Assembly: GCA_039030335.1 (NCBI GenBank)
Contig: JBCCEJ010000087.1
Span: 1 to 24,231, forward strand
Origin: JBCCEJ01 sp039030335
Lineage (GTDB): Bacteria; Pseudomonadota; Gammaproteobacteria; HK1
Direction: 5' to 3'
Length of the DNA stretch: 24,231 nt
Positions within the stretch are counted from its first letter, which is position 1; the number at the start of each line of letters is the position of its first letter. This document shows, in pieces, positions 1 to 8,114 of this stretch. A program made the translations under genes and the position numbers. The notes under the pieces were generated by a model, which ran no database searches, was not told where the DNA came from, and saw only the letters and a list, made by a program, of their open reading frames with translations.

Positions 1-1
1 A

Positions 2-562
2 ACCGCCGTTGCGGCGTTGATCGCGGACATCGCAGGCCGCTTCGGGAGCCTTGATGGCGCGTTTAACAACGCCGGTATCGAGGGACCCACAGCCAAGATT
101 GTCGACCTCGATCTCGCCGACTGGGAGCGCGTCATCCGCATCAATCTGACCGGCGTTTTCGTCTGCCTGAAAGCCCAGATCAAGCAGATGTTGGAACAGG
201 ACGGCGGCGGTGCCATCGTCAGTACCGCCTCGGTGGCCGGCCTGGTCGGCATTCCCGGCGCAGCCAGCTACAACGCTGCCAAGCACGGTGTCGTCGGGCT
301 GACGCGTACGCTCGCACTCGAATACGCGAGCCGCGGGATCCGGGTGAACGCCGTCTGCCCCGGGTTCATCGACACGCCGATGCTCGCGCGGGTCACGGAT
401 GCCAGCCAGAAGATCCGCGATCAGCTGATAGGCGCCGTCCCGCAGCGCCGCGTCGCGCAACCGGAGGAAATCGCCGACGCGGTCGTGTGGTTGCTCTCAG
501 ATCGCGCAAGCTACATGAACGGCGTGGCCTTGCCGGTCGACGGTGGATGGGTGGCGCAGTAG
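2..562 (+). CDS. SDR family NAD(P)-dependent oxidoreductase, 5'-truncated
   Basis: C-terminal part of a classical short-chain dehydrogenase/reductase, cut by the window start: the frame is open from base 2 and the N-terminal TGxxxGIG dinucleotide-binding motif is missing. Visible motifs are NNAG, the catalytic Ser (TASVAG), the YxxxK pair (SYNAAKHG) and the typical ending in which PGFIDTPM is followed by a conserved VDGGW tail. These fit an NAD(P)H-dependent alcohol/ketone or 3-oxoacyl reductase in the cytoplasm. Substrate cannot be read from sequence. It ends 10 nt before the convergent hydrolase gene. Its family often serves lipid or steroid catabolism, as do several genes downstream, but a functional link is inference. 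Confidence 0.9.
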   Translation, partial: TAVAALIADIAGRFGSLDGAFNNAGIEGPTAKIVDLDLADWERVIRINLTGVFVCLKAQIKQMLEQDGGGAIVSTASVAGLVGIPGAASYNAAKHGVVGLTRTLALEYASRGIRVNAVCPGFIDTPMLARVTDASQKIRDQLIGAVPQRRVAQPEEIADAVVWLLSDRASYMNGVALPVDGGWVAQ

Positions 563-572
563 CGCTGAAACT

Positions 573-1352
573 TCAGGCTGGCAGCAGAGAGAAGACCTGC
601 GTTTCGTTCAGATCGTCGCCATACCACGCGCGGATGGCTGCTTCCCGTTCGCCGAGATAACGCGGTTCGCCCCTGTCCAGCACCATCGGGAGATCGTGGC
701 CCGGGATCAGTACGCTCCCGGCCCGCGCGGACCAGTGTTCCCAGATGAGATCGATAGACGCGCGGCTGACGTCCGCGTCGAATGTCATGTCGGCTGACCG
801 CGAGACCAGCTCCGCCCGGTTCTTGCACGAATCGCCGGAAAACACGATGTCGGTAGTACCCGTGTCGAGTTTGAAGAACAGACAGCCCGGCGTGTGGCCT
901 GGCGCCAGATGTGCGGTCATGCCCGGGAACACTTCTTCGCCGTCCGCGACACGGCAGGCCTGCGCGGAGTTGTCCAGTTCCCGCATATAGAGTTCGGCGA
1001 CCGGCGTTTCGCCCCAGGGCACCGTCAGCGACCACGCCAGTTCCTCAGCGCCGATGACAACCCTTGCGTGCGGGAACAGTACCCAGTTAAGCGCGTGGTC
1101 GTAGTGTGAGTGGGTCAACAAGAGATCCGTGACGTCGGCAGGGCGGAGGTCCCGTGCGGCGAGCTGTTCACGCAGGAGGTTGCGTTGCCCGAACGCGCCG
1201 ACGTCGACCAGCGCAATGCGCGAGTCGCGCTTCAGCAGCGCGATCGTGCTGAATCCGAGTGAGCCATGACACACCGACTTGCCGGGAAAGCCGTGGACGA
1301 TGATGTCGATCTCGCAATCGCCCATCTGGAAGAGTTTGCCGTCGCGCTGCAT
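573..1352 (-). CDS. MBL-fold metallo-hydrolase
   Basis: A 259-residue metallo-beta-lactamase superfamily protein with a complete dinuclear metal site: HSHYDH at residues 81-86 (H81, H83, D85, H86), H153 in GHTPG, D174 in FSGDS and H219 in IPGHD. The pattern resembles the lactonase/glyoxalase-II-like branch that hydrolyses esters, lactones or thioesters; the exact substrate cannot be called. No signal peptide, so cytoplasmic. The ATG at 1352 follows an AGGTG that could serve as ribosome-binding site. It lies 26 nt downstream of the AlkC-type gene on the same strand and is probably co-transcribed with it. Confidence 0.88.
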   Translation of the reverse strand: MQRDGKLFQMGDCEIDIIVHGFPGKSVCHGSLGFSTIALLKRDSRIALVDVGAFGQRNLLREQLAARDLRPADVTDLLLTHSHYDHALNWVLFPHARVVIGAEELAWSLTVPWGETPVAELYMRELDNSAQACRVADGEEVFPGMTAHLAPGHTPGCLFFKLDTGTTDIVFSGDSCKNRAELVSRSADMTFDADVSRASIDLIWEHWSARAGSVLIPGHDLPMVLDRGEPRYLGEREAAIRAWYGDDLNETQVFSLLPA

Positions 1353-1378
1353 GTCGCACCTGTGCCGTTCTGATGAGC

Positions 1379-2518
1379 CTAGCGGGATTCGACCAGCTCG
1401 AATTGCAACTCGTCAAATGGCTTGCCGTTCACCATCAGTCGCACCCGATGCTCGCCTGGGTAGAGCGTGCGCGTGGTCATCGGACGGAACGCGATGCGCT
1501 TGGAGAGCGAAATGGCTTCGCCGCGTGCGTAGTTTCCGTCGGCGAGCGAGAACACTTTCGCCGAGTGCCTGCCATTGGCCTTGAGAAAGTCGACCTCCAG
1601 CGTCATCGCGAGCGTCTGACGTGCCTCGCTTTGCAATTGCGCACTCCAGTCTAAAGTCTCCCCGACGGCGATGCGCCGCGGAGCCGTCTGACGCCGGACC
1701 ACCACCTTGGGCCGTTGGCTGTAACCCAAAAACCGCAAGGCTTCAGGCGCGTGGCTCTTCTTCAGCGTCCGCAATGCATGGCGGGTCATCCAGGCCAGTT
1801 CAGAAGGTGCCTGCCGGTGTTGGTCTCGCCAGCGTGAAAGCGCCGCGTAAACCAGGTTTGGTTCGAGCTTCGAGATGTCGTTCAAATTGTTGGCTACTGA
1901 CCGCGTGACGTAGCGCGTAGGGTCTGCGTGTAGTTCGTCCAGCACCGCGATGATGTCCGGTAACGCAATGGAGATGCGCGGCGCCCACGGCAGCAGCGGT
2001 CTGATACCTTCGCTCGCGAGCCGCCTGACGTGATAGTTCCGGTCATGGGTGGCGCGGTGCACGAACGCCATGGTGGCCGCCGGGAACTGGTTCAGAAACG
2101 GGCGGATGGCGTTTTCACACGAAAAGCGCATGGTCGCGGCATGCAGGAACGCGAGCGACTCGTCCAGATGCTGCTCGCTGCACCCGTAGGCTGCGACGAA
2201 CTCGGCCGGCACTGCCCAGATGAACTCACCGAAATCGTCGTCCGTGCGCGTGGGGTCCAGCGGTTCGGGCAACGCCGCCAGCAAAATTTCGCGCGCCCTG
2301 GCATGGGTGTTCGGCAGGTAGGCCTCGAGATTCGCCGCCATCCAGGTAATCCGGTCTTTGAGTTCGCGTTCTGGAAAGCCGGCGAGCACCGACGCGACGA
2401 ATTGGTCACGCCGAAAACGCGCCCAGGCCGCCTTCACGTGGTCGGCCAGCCGGCCTACGGTCGACGCGTTGAAGAGCTGGTCCTTCAATGAAAAGGAGGG
2501 CTTCGCCTTGATTGCCAT
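1379..2518 (-). CDS. alkC: AlkC-type DNA alkylation repair glycosylase with C-terminal Ig-like domain
   Basis: A 379-residue protein matching the AlkC branch of HEAT-like-repeat alkylpurine glycosylases. Signature stretches are NAIRPFL (136-142), HVRRLASEGIRPLLPW (163-178), RSVANNLNDI (206-215) and the HALRTLKK segment (247-254). Helical HEAT-like repeats cover about 40-265. Residues 275-377 look like a beta-rich Ig-like module (EVDFLKANGRHSAKVF, then a final strand ELQFELV), as in the longer AlkC proteins known from Pseudomonas. The family excises N3-methyladenine and related cationic alkyl lesions from DNA. Probably first gene of a two-gene leftward unit with the MBL hydrolase. The start at 2518 is the first ATG and keeps the full N-terminal helix. 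No induction site was recognised. Confidence 0.87.
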   Translation of the reverse strand: MAIKAKPSFSLKDQLFNASTVGRLADHVKAAWARFRRDQFVASVLAGFPERELKDRITWMAANLEAYLPNTHARAREILLAALPEPLDPTRTDDDFGEFIWAVPAEFVAAYGCSEQHLDESLAFLHAATMRFSCENAIRPFLNQFPAATMAFVHRATHDRNYHVRRLASEGIRPLLPWAPRISIALPDIIAVLDELHADPTRYVTRSVANNLNDISKLEPNLVYAALSRWRDQHRQAPSELAWMTRHALRTLKKSHAPEALRFLGYSQRPKVVVRRQTAPRRIAVGETLDWSAQLQSEARQTLAMTLEVDFLKANGRHSAKVFSLADGNYARGEAISLSKRIAFRPMTTRTLYPGEHRVRLMVNGKPFDELQFELVESR

Positions 2519-2747
2519 CGACTATCCGAAGTTGCGATATGCGACGGCCAATTGTACGGCCTGCATCCGATCCGGGCCGCGTCGCGCCCGCTTCCCGCCG
2601 GCGACGGTGCCGTCGAGATAACCCATGGCCCATCGCAATCCTGCCTGCTAGGCTACGCCAATGACTTCAGGCTGCTGATGTGGCGAGCGTCTGCGTCGGC
2701 CGAGGCCCTGGCCTTTCCCGCCTCGGCCTTCTCGTCTCGACCTTCTC

Positions 2748-2754
2748 AAGGAGG
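2748..2754 (+). promoter_or_regulatory. Strong Shine-Dalgarno that fixes a TTG start
   Basis: AAGGAGG lies 6 nt upstream of an in-frame TTG at 2761. The ATG at 2680, 27 codons upstream, has no comparable site, and the extra residues it would add (Arg/Gly/Leu-rich) do not resemble the ATPase family. This selects TTG 2761 as translation start. Confidence 0.75.
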
Positions 2755-2760
2755 CTTCCG

Positions 2761-4032
2761 TTGGAAATTGGTGAGCGACTCAAGGGCTGGGCCCGTCCGA
2801 TCTACAGTCAGTTCAGCGAACTGGTCAATCAACAGGTTGAGCAGGTTGGGGAGCCTGGTGGGGAAGGGGAAACCGACATTATCGCGGTGTCGGATTCGCT
2901 GCTGCGCGACGCGGTACGGGGCCGGGCGTCCGACATCCATCTGGAACCCGACAGTGAAGGCATACGCGTGCGCTTCCGGATCGATGGCATTTTGCTCGAT
3001 ACGATGATGCTGGAGAGTGGTACCGGCTGGTCGGTACTGCGCCACATCAAGGCGATGTTCGGCCTGGACCCGGTGCCCGCAGTCCGCCCGGCCAGCACGG
3101 GACGCCAGCTCATCATCAACGGCGCGCCAATGGACATCCGCGCGTCGGTCGCGCCTTGTGTGTTCGGTGAGAAAGTTACTTTGCGTCTGCTGAATTTGCC
3201 CCAGCAGATCCAGCAGATCGGCCGGCTCGGCATGGAAGGTGATGCTGAAGCGCAGATCCACGAGTGGAGCGAACAGGTCGCCGGGACGTTTATCGTCTGC
3301 GGGCCGACCGGAAGTGGCAAGACGACGACGCTCTACGCGCTGTTGCATGAACTGCGCGGCACCAATCGCAGTGTGGTTACGATCGAAGATCCGGTCGAGT
3401 ACCGCATCGACGGCATCACGCAGCTCGAAGTGCACGAGCGCAACCTGTCGTTTACTGAAGGTTTACGGGCGAGCCTGCGGCTCGACCCCGATTGCCTGAT
3501 GCTGGGCGAGATTCGCGACCCGGAAACTGCCCGCGTCGCGATGACGGCCGCCGGTACCGGCCGGGTACTGATGACCACGCTGCACAGCAAGGACGCAGTG
3601 GGATCGCTGACGGCGCTCCGCAATTGGGGAATCGACAATTATCAGATCGCTTCGGCCCTGCGTGTCATCGTCGCGCAGCGCCTGGTACGTCGCCTCTGCG
3701 AGTACTGCCGCGAACCGGCCGACGGTCCGACCACGGCGGAGCGTGAATGGCTTGAAGCCGTCGGTCGGGAAGTACCCGAAGAACTCTGGAAACCCGGCAG
3801 CTGCGAGCGTTGCGGTGGTCTCGGCTACAACGGGCGCAGCGGGATCTTCGAGATCTGGCGCGTCGGTGCATCCGACGCTGACCTCATCTTGAGCCAGGCT
3901 GACGATCAGAGCATCCGCCGTGAGCTGGGTTCACGCGGCCACCAGTTCATGATGGATGACGCGATGGCCAAAGTGGCCAAGGGCGTGACGGATCTCAGGC
4001 AGGTGCGTTACCTGACCTCGGGCGGTGGTTAG
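2761..4032 (+). CDS. GspE/PulE/PilB-family secretion ATPase, orphan
   Basis: Cytoplasmic hexameric ATPase of the type II secretion/type IV pilus assembly class, 423 residues from the TTG start. Motifs in order: ASDIHLEP (56-63) of the N2 domain, Walker A GPTGSGKTTT (about 181-190), Asp box TIEDPVEY (about 207-214), Walker B LMLGEIRDPETA (246-257), His box TTLHS (272-276) and a tetracysteine zinc module with two CxxC pairs (C313/C316, C348/C351) followed by GRSGIFE. The zinc module is typical of assembly ATPases (GspE/PilB) and absent from PilT. The N1 domain that docks GspE to GspL is essentially missing. No other secretion, pilin or inner-membrane platform gene is nearby. Could be a spare pilus/T2SS motor or act with a remote locus. 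Confidence 0.9.
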   Translation: MEIGERLKGWARPIYSQFSELVNQQVEQVGEPGGEGETDIIAVSDSLLRDAVRGRASDIHLEPDSEGIRVRFRIDGILLDTMMLESGTGWSVLRHIKAMFGLDPVPAVRPASTGRQLIINGAPMDIRASVAPCVFGEKVTLRLLNLPQQIQQIGRLGMEGDAEAQIHEWSEQVAGTFIVCGPTGSGKTTTLYALLHELRGTNRSVVTIEDPVEYRIDGITQLEVHERNLSFTEGLRASLRLDPDCLMLGEIRDPETARVAMTAAGTGRVLMTTLHSKDAVGSLTALRNWGIDNYQIASALRVIVAQRLVRRLCEYCREPADGPTTAEREWLEAVGREVPEELWKPGSCERCGGLGYNGRSGIFEIWRVGASDADLILSQADDQSIRRELGSRGHQFMMDDAMAKVAKGVTDLRQVRYLTSGGG

Positions 4033-4040
4033 TTCCCGAC

Positions 4041-4066
4041 CGCCCGGCCACCAGATCTGGCGGGCG
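4041..4066. terminator. Hairpin between convergent genes, probable terminator
   Basis: CGCCCGGCCA pairs with TGGCGGGCG (9 bp, one bulged G) around a CCAGATC loop, in the 47-nt gap between the convergent ATPase and crotonase genes. It also contains the 10-bp palindrome CCAGATCTGG. There is no T-run, so it is not a textbook intrinsic terminator. Confidence 0.4.
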
Positions 4067-4079
4067 CTGAGGCATTCGT

Positions 4080-4844
4080 TCAGCGCGCTTTCCACACCGG
4101 GGCGCGTTTCTCGACGAACGCACGCGGCCCTTCCTTGAAGTCCTCCGTTTTCATGATGTCGCCGAGGGCTTGCTGACTCGCCTCCCAAAGCGCGTCATCA
4201 TCATCTGTCAGCGCCCGCCCGGCGACAGCCAGGCTCGCCTGCACGGCGAGTGGCGCGTTGGCCGTGATGCGCGCCGCGAGCGCGCGTGCCGCGTCCATCA
4301 GTTCGGCGCCGTCGACGACCTGATTGACGAGCCCGAGCTGCAGCGCCCGGTCTGCCTCGATCGTGTCACCGGTCAAAATAAGCTCCATCGCCATGGACCG
4401 CCCGACGGCGCGCGGCAGTCGGAACAGACCGCCGGCGGCGGCGGCCAGTGAGCGCTTCACTTCCGGCAGACCGAAGCGGGCGGAATTCGCCGCGATGGCA
4501 ATATCGCAGGCCAACACCAGCTCGAGACCACCCGCTACCGCAACGCCGTTGATGGCCGCGATCAGCGGCTTTGTCCGGTCTCGTTTGACGAGCCCGCCGA
4601 AACCGCCGCGTTTCGTCGACAGTCGGCGCGCATCACCCGCGGCGATGGCTTTGAGGTCGGCCCCAGCGGAGAACACCGTACCGTTGCCGGTCAGGATTGC
4701 GACCCACAGTTCGGCGTCAGCTTCATATGTATCCAAAGCTGCCTCGATACCTTCCGCGACGTCGCCGTTAACCGCGTTGCGGGCTTCCGGACGGTCGATC
4801 GTGATGATGAATACGTGGTCTTCGCGACTTGTAGTTACAGCCAT
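4080..4844 (-). CDS. Enoyl-CoA hydratase/isomerase (crotonase family)
   Basis: A 254-residue crotonase-fold protein, normal length for enoyl-CoA hydratases. The oxyanion-hole segments are FSAGADLKAI (from 58) and AVAGGLELVLACD (102-114). Both catalytic glutamates of classical hydratases have counterparts: E108 in GGLE and E128 in FGLPE. This supports true hydration of trans-2-enoyl-CoA in beta-oxidation-type degradation; the acyl chain is unknown. The start is set to the ATG at 4844 because GAGGAG lies about 7 nt upstream, although the frame stays open to 4892. Divergent from the EamA transporter across a 127-nt promoter-bearing gap. Fits with the acyl-CoA dehydrogenases downstream. Confidence 0.9.
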   Translation of the reverse strand: MAVTTSREDHVFIITIDRPEARNAVNGDVAEGIEAALDTYEADAELWVAILTGNGTVFSAGADLKAIAAGDARRLSTKRGGFGGLVKRDRTKPLIAAINGVAVAGGLELVLACDIAIAANSARFGLPEVKRSLAAAAGGLFRLPRAVGRSMAMELILTGDTIEADRALQLGLVNQVVDGAELMDAARALAARITANAPLAVQASLAVAGRALTDDDDALWEASQQALGDIMKTEDFKEGPRAFVEKRAPVWKAR

Positions 4845-4971
4845 CGTCAATGCTCCTCGGCGTGGTTCTCTTGCGGCATTGTCGCGCAGCACCGGTGCAG
4901 GTGACAGCCGGAGCGTGTCGAGTGTCCCGCTGCGTTAACATGACCTGGCGCTATCGAACGTGAGGTGCCGT

Positions 4972-5868
4972 GTGGCCGACCCCAGTACTGAACGCAACGA
5001 AATCCGCCCGATCGCTGCGTCGCTGTTCATGCTGGGTGCGTGTTTTTGTTTCTCGTTCAACAGCGTATTTGTGCGGTATGCAGCCGAAGATGTGCATCCG
5101 TTCGAAGTCGCGTTCTTTCGGAACTTCTTCGCAGTTTTCTTCGTGCTGGCGATGGTGCTGCCGCGCGACGGTATCGCGGTATTCCGGTTTCAACGCCCGG
5201 GCCTGCTGATCTTGCGGGCCGTCATCAATACGGCGGCCATGCTGACCTGGTTCTACGCCGTGCCATTGATCCCGTTAGCCGATCTGACAGCGCTCGGCTT
5301 TACCGCACCGCTATGGGCGACGGTGCTCGCCGCGGTATTTCTCGGCGAACGCATGCGGCTCAGGCGCTGGACCGCGACGCTGCTTGGCTTCTCCGGCGTG
5401 CTGATCATCATCCAACCCGGCTTCAAAGATCTGCACTGGGCAACGTATCTCGTGCTGGTGTCGTCAGCGTGCTGGGGTGTCACGGTGACGATCGTTCGCA
5501 AGATGACCTCGATAGAGCGGCCGAACACGATCCTGGTCTACCAGGTGGTTCTGATGACGGCACTTTCGCTCGGACCAGCCCTGGCGTTCTGGTCTACGCC
5601 AACCCCGGAAGCCGTCATCAGCATGATCGTGCTCGGCGCGCTCTCCGCCAGTGCGCATTGGTTCCACGTGCGCGCATATGCGCTTCAGGAGGTGGCGGCG
5701 CTGCAGCCGCTCGACTTTGCACGTCTGCCGATCATCACCGTCGCCGCATGGTGGTTGTTCGGCGAGGTGGCCGGGATCGAGGTGTGGGTTGGCGCCGCGG
5801 TCGTGTTCTGTTCCGGCCTGTACATCTCCTATCGGGAAGCGCGCCTGAAACAGCTGAGTGCCCGGTAG
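4972..5868 (+). CDS. EamA-family (DMT superfamily) transporter
   Basis: Inner-membrane protein of about 298 residues with roughly ten hydrophobic segments in two repeated EamA halves. The first begins near FMLGACFCFSFNSVFVRYAA and the second near YLVLVSSACWGVTVTIVR; each opens with the small-residue/aromatic pattern of drug/metabolite transporters. FYAVPLIPLADLTALGFTAP and the C-terminal ALQPLDFARLPIITVAAWWLFGE are typical of the family. Substrate cannot be predicted. GTG at 4972 is preferred because TGAGG lies 6 nt upstream; GTG at 4960 is an in-frame alternative. It reads divergently from the crotonase and precedes the LLM gene by 118 nt. Confidence 0.88.
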   Translation: MADPSTERNEIRPIAASLFMLGACFCFSFNSVFVRYAAEDVHPFEVAFFRNFFAVFFVLAMVLPRDGIAVFRFQRPGLLILRAVINTAAMLTWFYAVPLIPLADLTALGFTAPLWATVLAAVFLGERMRLRRWTATLLGFSGVLIIIQPGFKDLHWATYLVLVSSACWGVTVTIVRKMTSIERPNTILVYQVVLMTALSLGPALAFWSTPTPEAVISMIVLGALSASAHWFHVRAYALQEVAALQPLDFARLPIITVAAWWLFGEVAGIEVWVGAAVVFCSGLYISYREARLKQLSAR

Positions 5869-5986
5869 CGGCGCACAAGGCCAAGCCGAATCACGATAAG
5901 AACCAGTCCTGACGCGGCTGACCGCCCGTCCGGTGCTTCGCGTTATCCTCTGCGGCGGCGGGCCTGCGGCCCCTGGGAGGAACCTC

Positions 5987-6856
5987 ATGAAGTTCGGACT
6001 TCGCTACTGCAATATCGGGCGCTATGCTGATCCGGTTCTGACCGTGGAACTGGCCCAGGCGGGTGAAGAAGCCGGTTTCGATTCGGCCTGGTGCGTTGAG
6101 CATACCGTGGTACCCGAGGGTTACGCGTCGGTGTACCCGTACGCGCCGAGCGGGCGTATGCCGGGTACCGAGCGTGAGTTCGTGTTGCCCGATCCGCTGA
6201 TCTGGATGGCCTGGGTCGCAAGCGCTACCCGTACGCTGAAGCTCGGTACGGCCATCCTGATCCTGCCCCAACACAACCCTGTCCACGTCGCGAAACAGGT
6301 GGCGACGATCGACTATCTGTCCGGCGGCCGGACCATGCTCGGCATTGGCGTCGGGTGGCTGCGTGAAGAGTTCGATGCGCTCGGTGTGCCATTCGATGAC
6401 CGCGGCCGGCGCGCCGATGAGTACATCGAGGTACTGCGAGAACTCTGGTCCTCCGACTCGCCGACCTTCCAGGGCGAGTTCGTGCAGTTCGAAAACGCGC
6501 ATTGCCAGCCGCAGCCGGTCAATGGGCGCGTGCCGATCATCATCGGTGGCGATTCGAAACCCGCGGCGCGGCGCGCAGGGCGGCTCGGCGACGGCTACTT
6601 TCCGGCGCGTGGTTCACAGCTCGAGCTGCTTAGCCTCGCGCGGGAAACGGCGGTGAAGCATGGCCGCGACCCGGACGCGCTCGAGATAACGACGAGCCTG
6701 CCGGACAGTCTGGACGAAATTCCGACACTGGCGGGCCATGGCATTTCGCGCCTGGTCGTGCCAGTCAGCTCCGGTGCCGGGCCGAACGCGGTCATAGAGA
6801 CGCCGGAAGACGCGCTCAAATGGCGCGACACCATCGAAGAGTACGCGGCGCTATGA
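5987..6856 (+). CDS. LLM-class flavin/F420-dependent oxidoreductase
   Basis: A 290-residue luciferase-like TIM-barrel oxidoreductase. Supporting stretches: MKFGLRYCNIGRYADP, AEEAGFDSAWCVEH-type first helix and strand, ATRTLKLGTAILILPQHNPVHVAKQ, DYLSGGRTMLGIGVGWLREEF (109-129) and VPIIIGGDSKPAARRAGRLGDGY. It resembles the subgroup annotated as probable F420-dependent (Rv2161c-like). Cofactor choice between F420 and FMN is not decided by sequence alone. The start is the ATG at 5987 behind GGGAGG (7 nt spacing); the open frame begins at 5933. It lies 34 nt before the first acyl-CoA dehydrogenase and is probably the first gene of that operon. Confidence 0.87.
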   Translation: MKFGLRYCNIGRYADPVLTVELAQAGEEAGFDSAWCVEHTVVPEGYASVYPYAPSGRMPGTEREFVLPDPLIWMAWVASATRTLKLGTAILILPQHNPVHVAKQVATIDYLSGGRTMLGIGVGWLREEFDALGVPFDDRGRRADEYIEVLRELWSSDSPTFQGEFVQFENAHCQPQPVNGRVPIIIGGDSKPAARRAGRLGDGYFPARGSQLELLSLARETAVKHGRDPDALEITTSLPDSLDEIPTLAGHGISRLVVPVSSGAGPNAVIETPEDALKWRDTIEEYAAL

Positions 6857-6890
6857 GCGCGCCTAGAACACACAAAGCAGGAGCATCGGT

Positions 6891-8087
6891 ATGCAGGATC
6901 TGAGGCCAGAAGATCAGGCTTTCCGGCAGGAAGTGCGGGATTTCATCAACAAGCGCTTTCCTGACGAGCTGCGCGCCATCGCGGATTCCGGGCGCGAATT
7001 CAGCCGTGAGCAGATTCTCACGTGGCACCGCATTCTTGCCGAGCAGGGCTGGCTGGCCCCGGCGTGGCCCGCTGAGTACGGGGGACAGGACTGGCCGGTG
7101 CACTGGCCGTTCATCCTCGAAGAAGAAATGGCCCAGGCCGGTTGCCCGCCGGTGTTGCCGTTCAACATCAAGATGCTGGGGCCGATCCTGATCGCCAACG
7201 GCACCGATGAGCAGAAAGCGTACTGGCTGCCGCGCATTCTCAGCTGCGAAGACTGGTGGTGCCAGGGCTACTCCGAGCCGGGTTCCGGTTCGGATCTGGC
7301 GTCACTCAAGACGCGCGCCGTGCGCGATGGCGATGAGTACGTTATCAACGGCAGCAAGATCTGGACGACCGGTGCGCACAACGCCAACAAGATGTTCTGC
7401 CTCGTGCGCACCGACCCCGATGCCAAGCCTCAGGAAGGGATCTCGTTCGTGCTGATCGAGAACTTCGACGATCCCGGCATCACCGTGCGGCCGATCCATT
7501 TCATCAACGGGCGGCAGAGTTTCAATCAGGTGTTCTTCGACGATGTGAGAATTCCGGTCAGCAACCGGGTTGGACCAGAGAACGAAGGCTGGACCGTCGC
7601 CAAGTCGTTGCTGTCGCACGAACGGCTCGGCGGGGCGCGGGCTGCCGAGATCCGGCGCGCCGTCGAGCGCGCCCGCGACGTCGCGACACGAGAGTCGAGC
7701 GGCGCCGGGCGGCTCATCGATGAAGACTGGTTTGCCAGGCGTCTGTGGGCAGTCGAGGTCGACCTGCTGGCGCTGGAGCAGACCATCGTACGCTTCGTCG
7801 CCGACGCGGCCGACGGCAAGACGCTCGGCCCCGAGACGTCGCTTCTGAAAGCGCGTGGATCGGCTACGAACCAGGCGGCCCGTGACCTGTTGGCAGATGC
7901 GGTGGGTTACTACGGTCTGCCATTCGAGCGCGATGCCTTTGAGTTTGACGATGAGGACGGGTTCTTCGGTCCCGAATACGCGATCGCGCTGGCGGGTGAC
8001 CGGTATTCAATTCGGGGATCGACGATTGCCGGTGGCAGCCGCGAGGTGCAGGCGATGGTAACCGCCAAGCGCGTGCTCGGACTCTGA
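6891..8087 (+). CDS. Acyl-CoA dehydrogenase, subunit 1 of a probable heteromeric pair
   Basis: Flavin-dependent acyl-CoA dehydrogenase of 398 residues. The N-terminal helical domain contains WLAPAWPAEYGGQDW; the flavin/substrate motif CQGYSEPGSGSDLASL is at about 124-139 and INGSKIWTTGAHNA follows. The C-terminal domain ends SREVQAMVTAKRVLGL. At the place where MCAD-type enzymes carry the catalytic Glu (YEGTSQIQ) this protein reads IAGGSREVQ, so the usual base is absent there. This is common in subunits of two-gene acyl-CoA dehydrogenases such as the FadE pairs of steroid side-chain degradation. The second dehydrogenase starts 28 nt downstream, so an alpha2beta2 enzyme is a reasonable inference. 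Substrate unknown. Confidence 0.9.
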   Translation: MQDLRPEDQAFRQEVRDFINKRFPDELRAIADSGREFSREQILTWHRILAEQGWLAPAWPAEYGGQDWPVHWPFILEEEMAQAGCPPVLPFNIKMLGPILIANGTDEQKAYWLPRILSCEDWWCQGYSEPGSGSDLASLKTRAVRDGDEYVINGSKIWTTGAHNANKMFCLVRTDPDAKPQEGISFVLIENFDDPGITVRPIHFINGRQSFNQVFFDDVRIPVSNRVGPENEGWTVAKSLLSHERLGGARAAEIRRAVERARDVATRESSGAGRLIDEDWFARRLWAVEVDLLALEQTIVRFVADAADGKTLGPETSLLKARGSATNQAARDLLADAVGYYGLPFERDAFEFDDEDGFFGPEYAIALAGDRYSIRGSTIAGGSREVQAMVTAKRVLGL

Positions 8088-8114
8088 TTCGCCATTCGTG
8101 AGAGAGGAACTGCG

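Noticed and set aside
2680..2760. Upstream ATG start for the secretion ATPase
   Set aside because: No SD, non-family residues; TTG 2761 has a perfect SD at optimal spacing.
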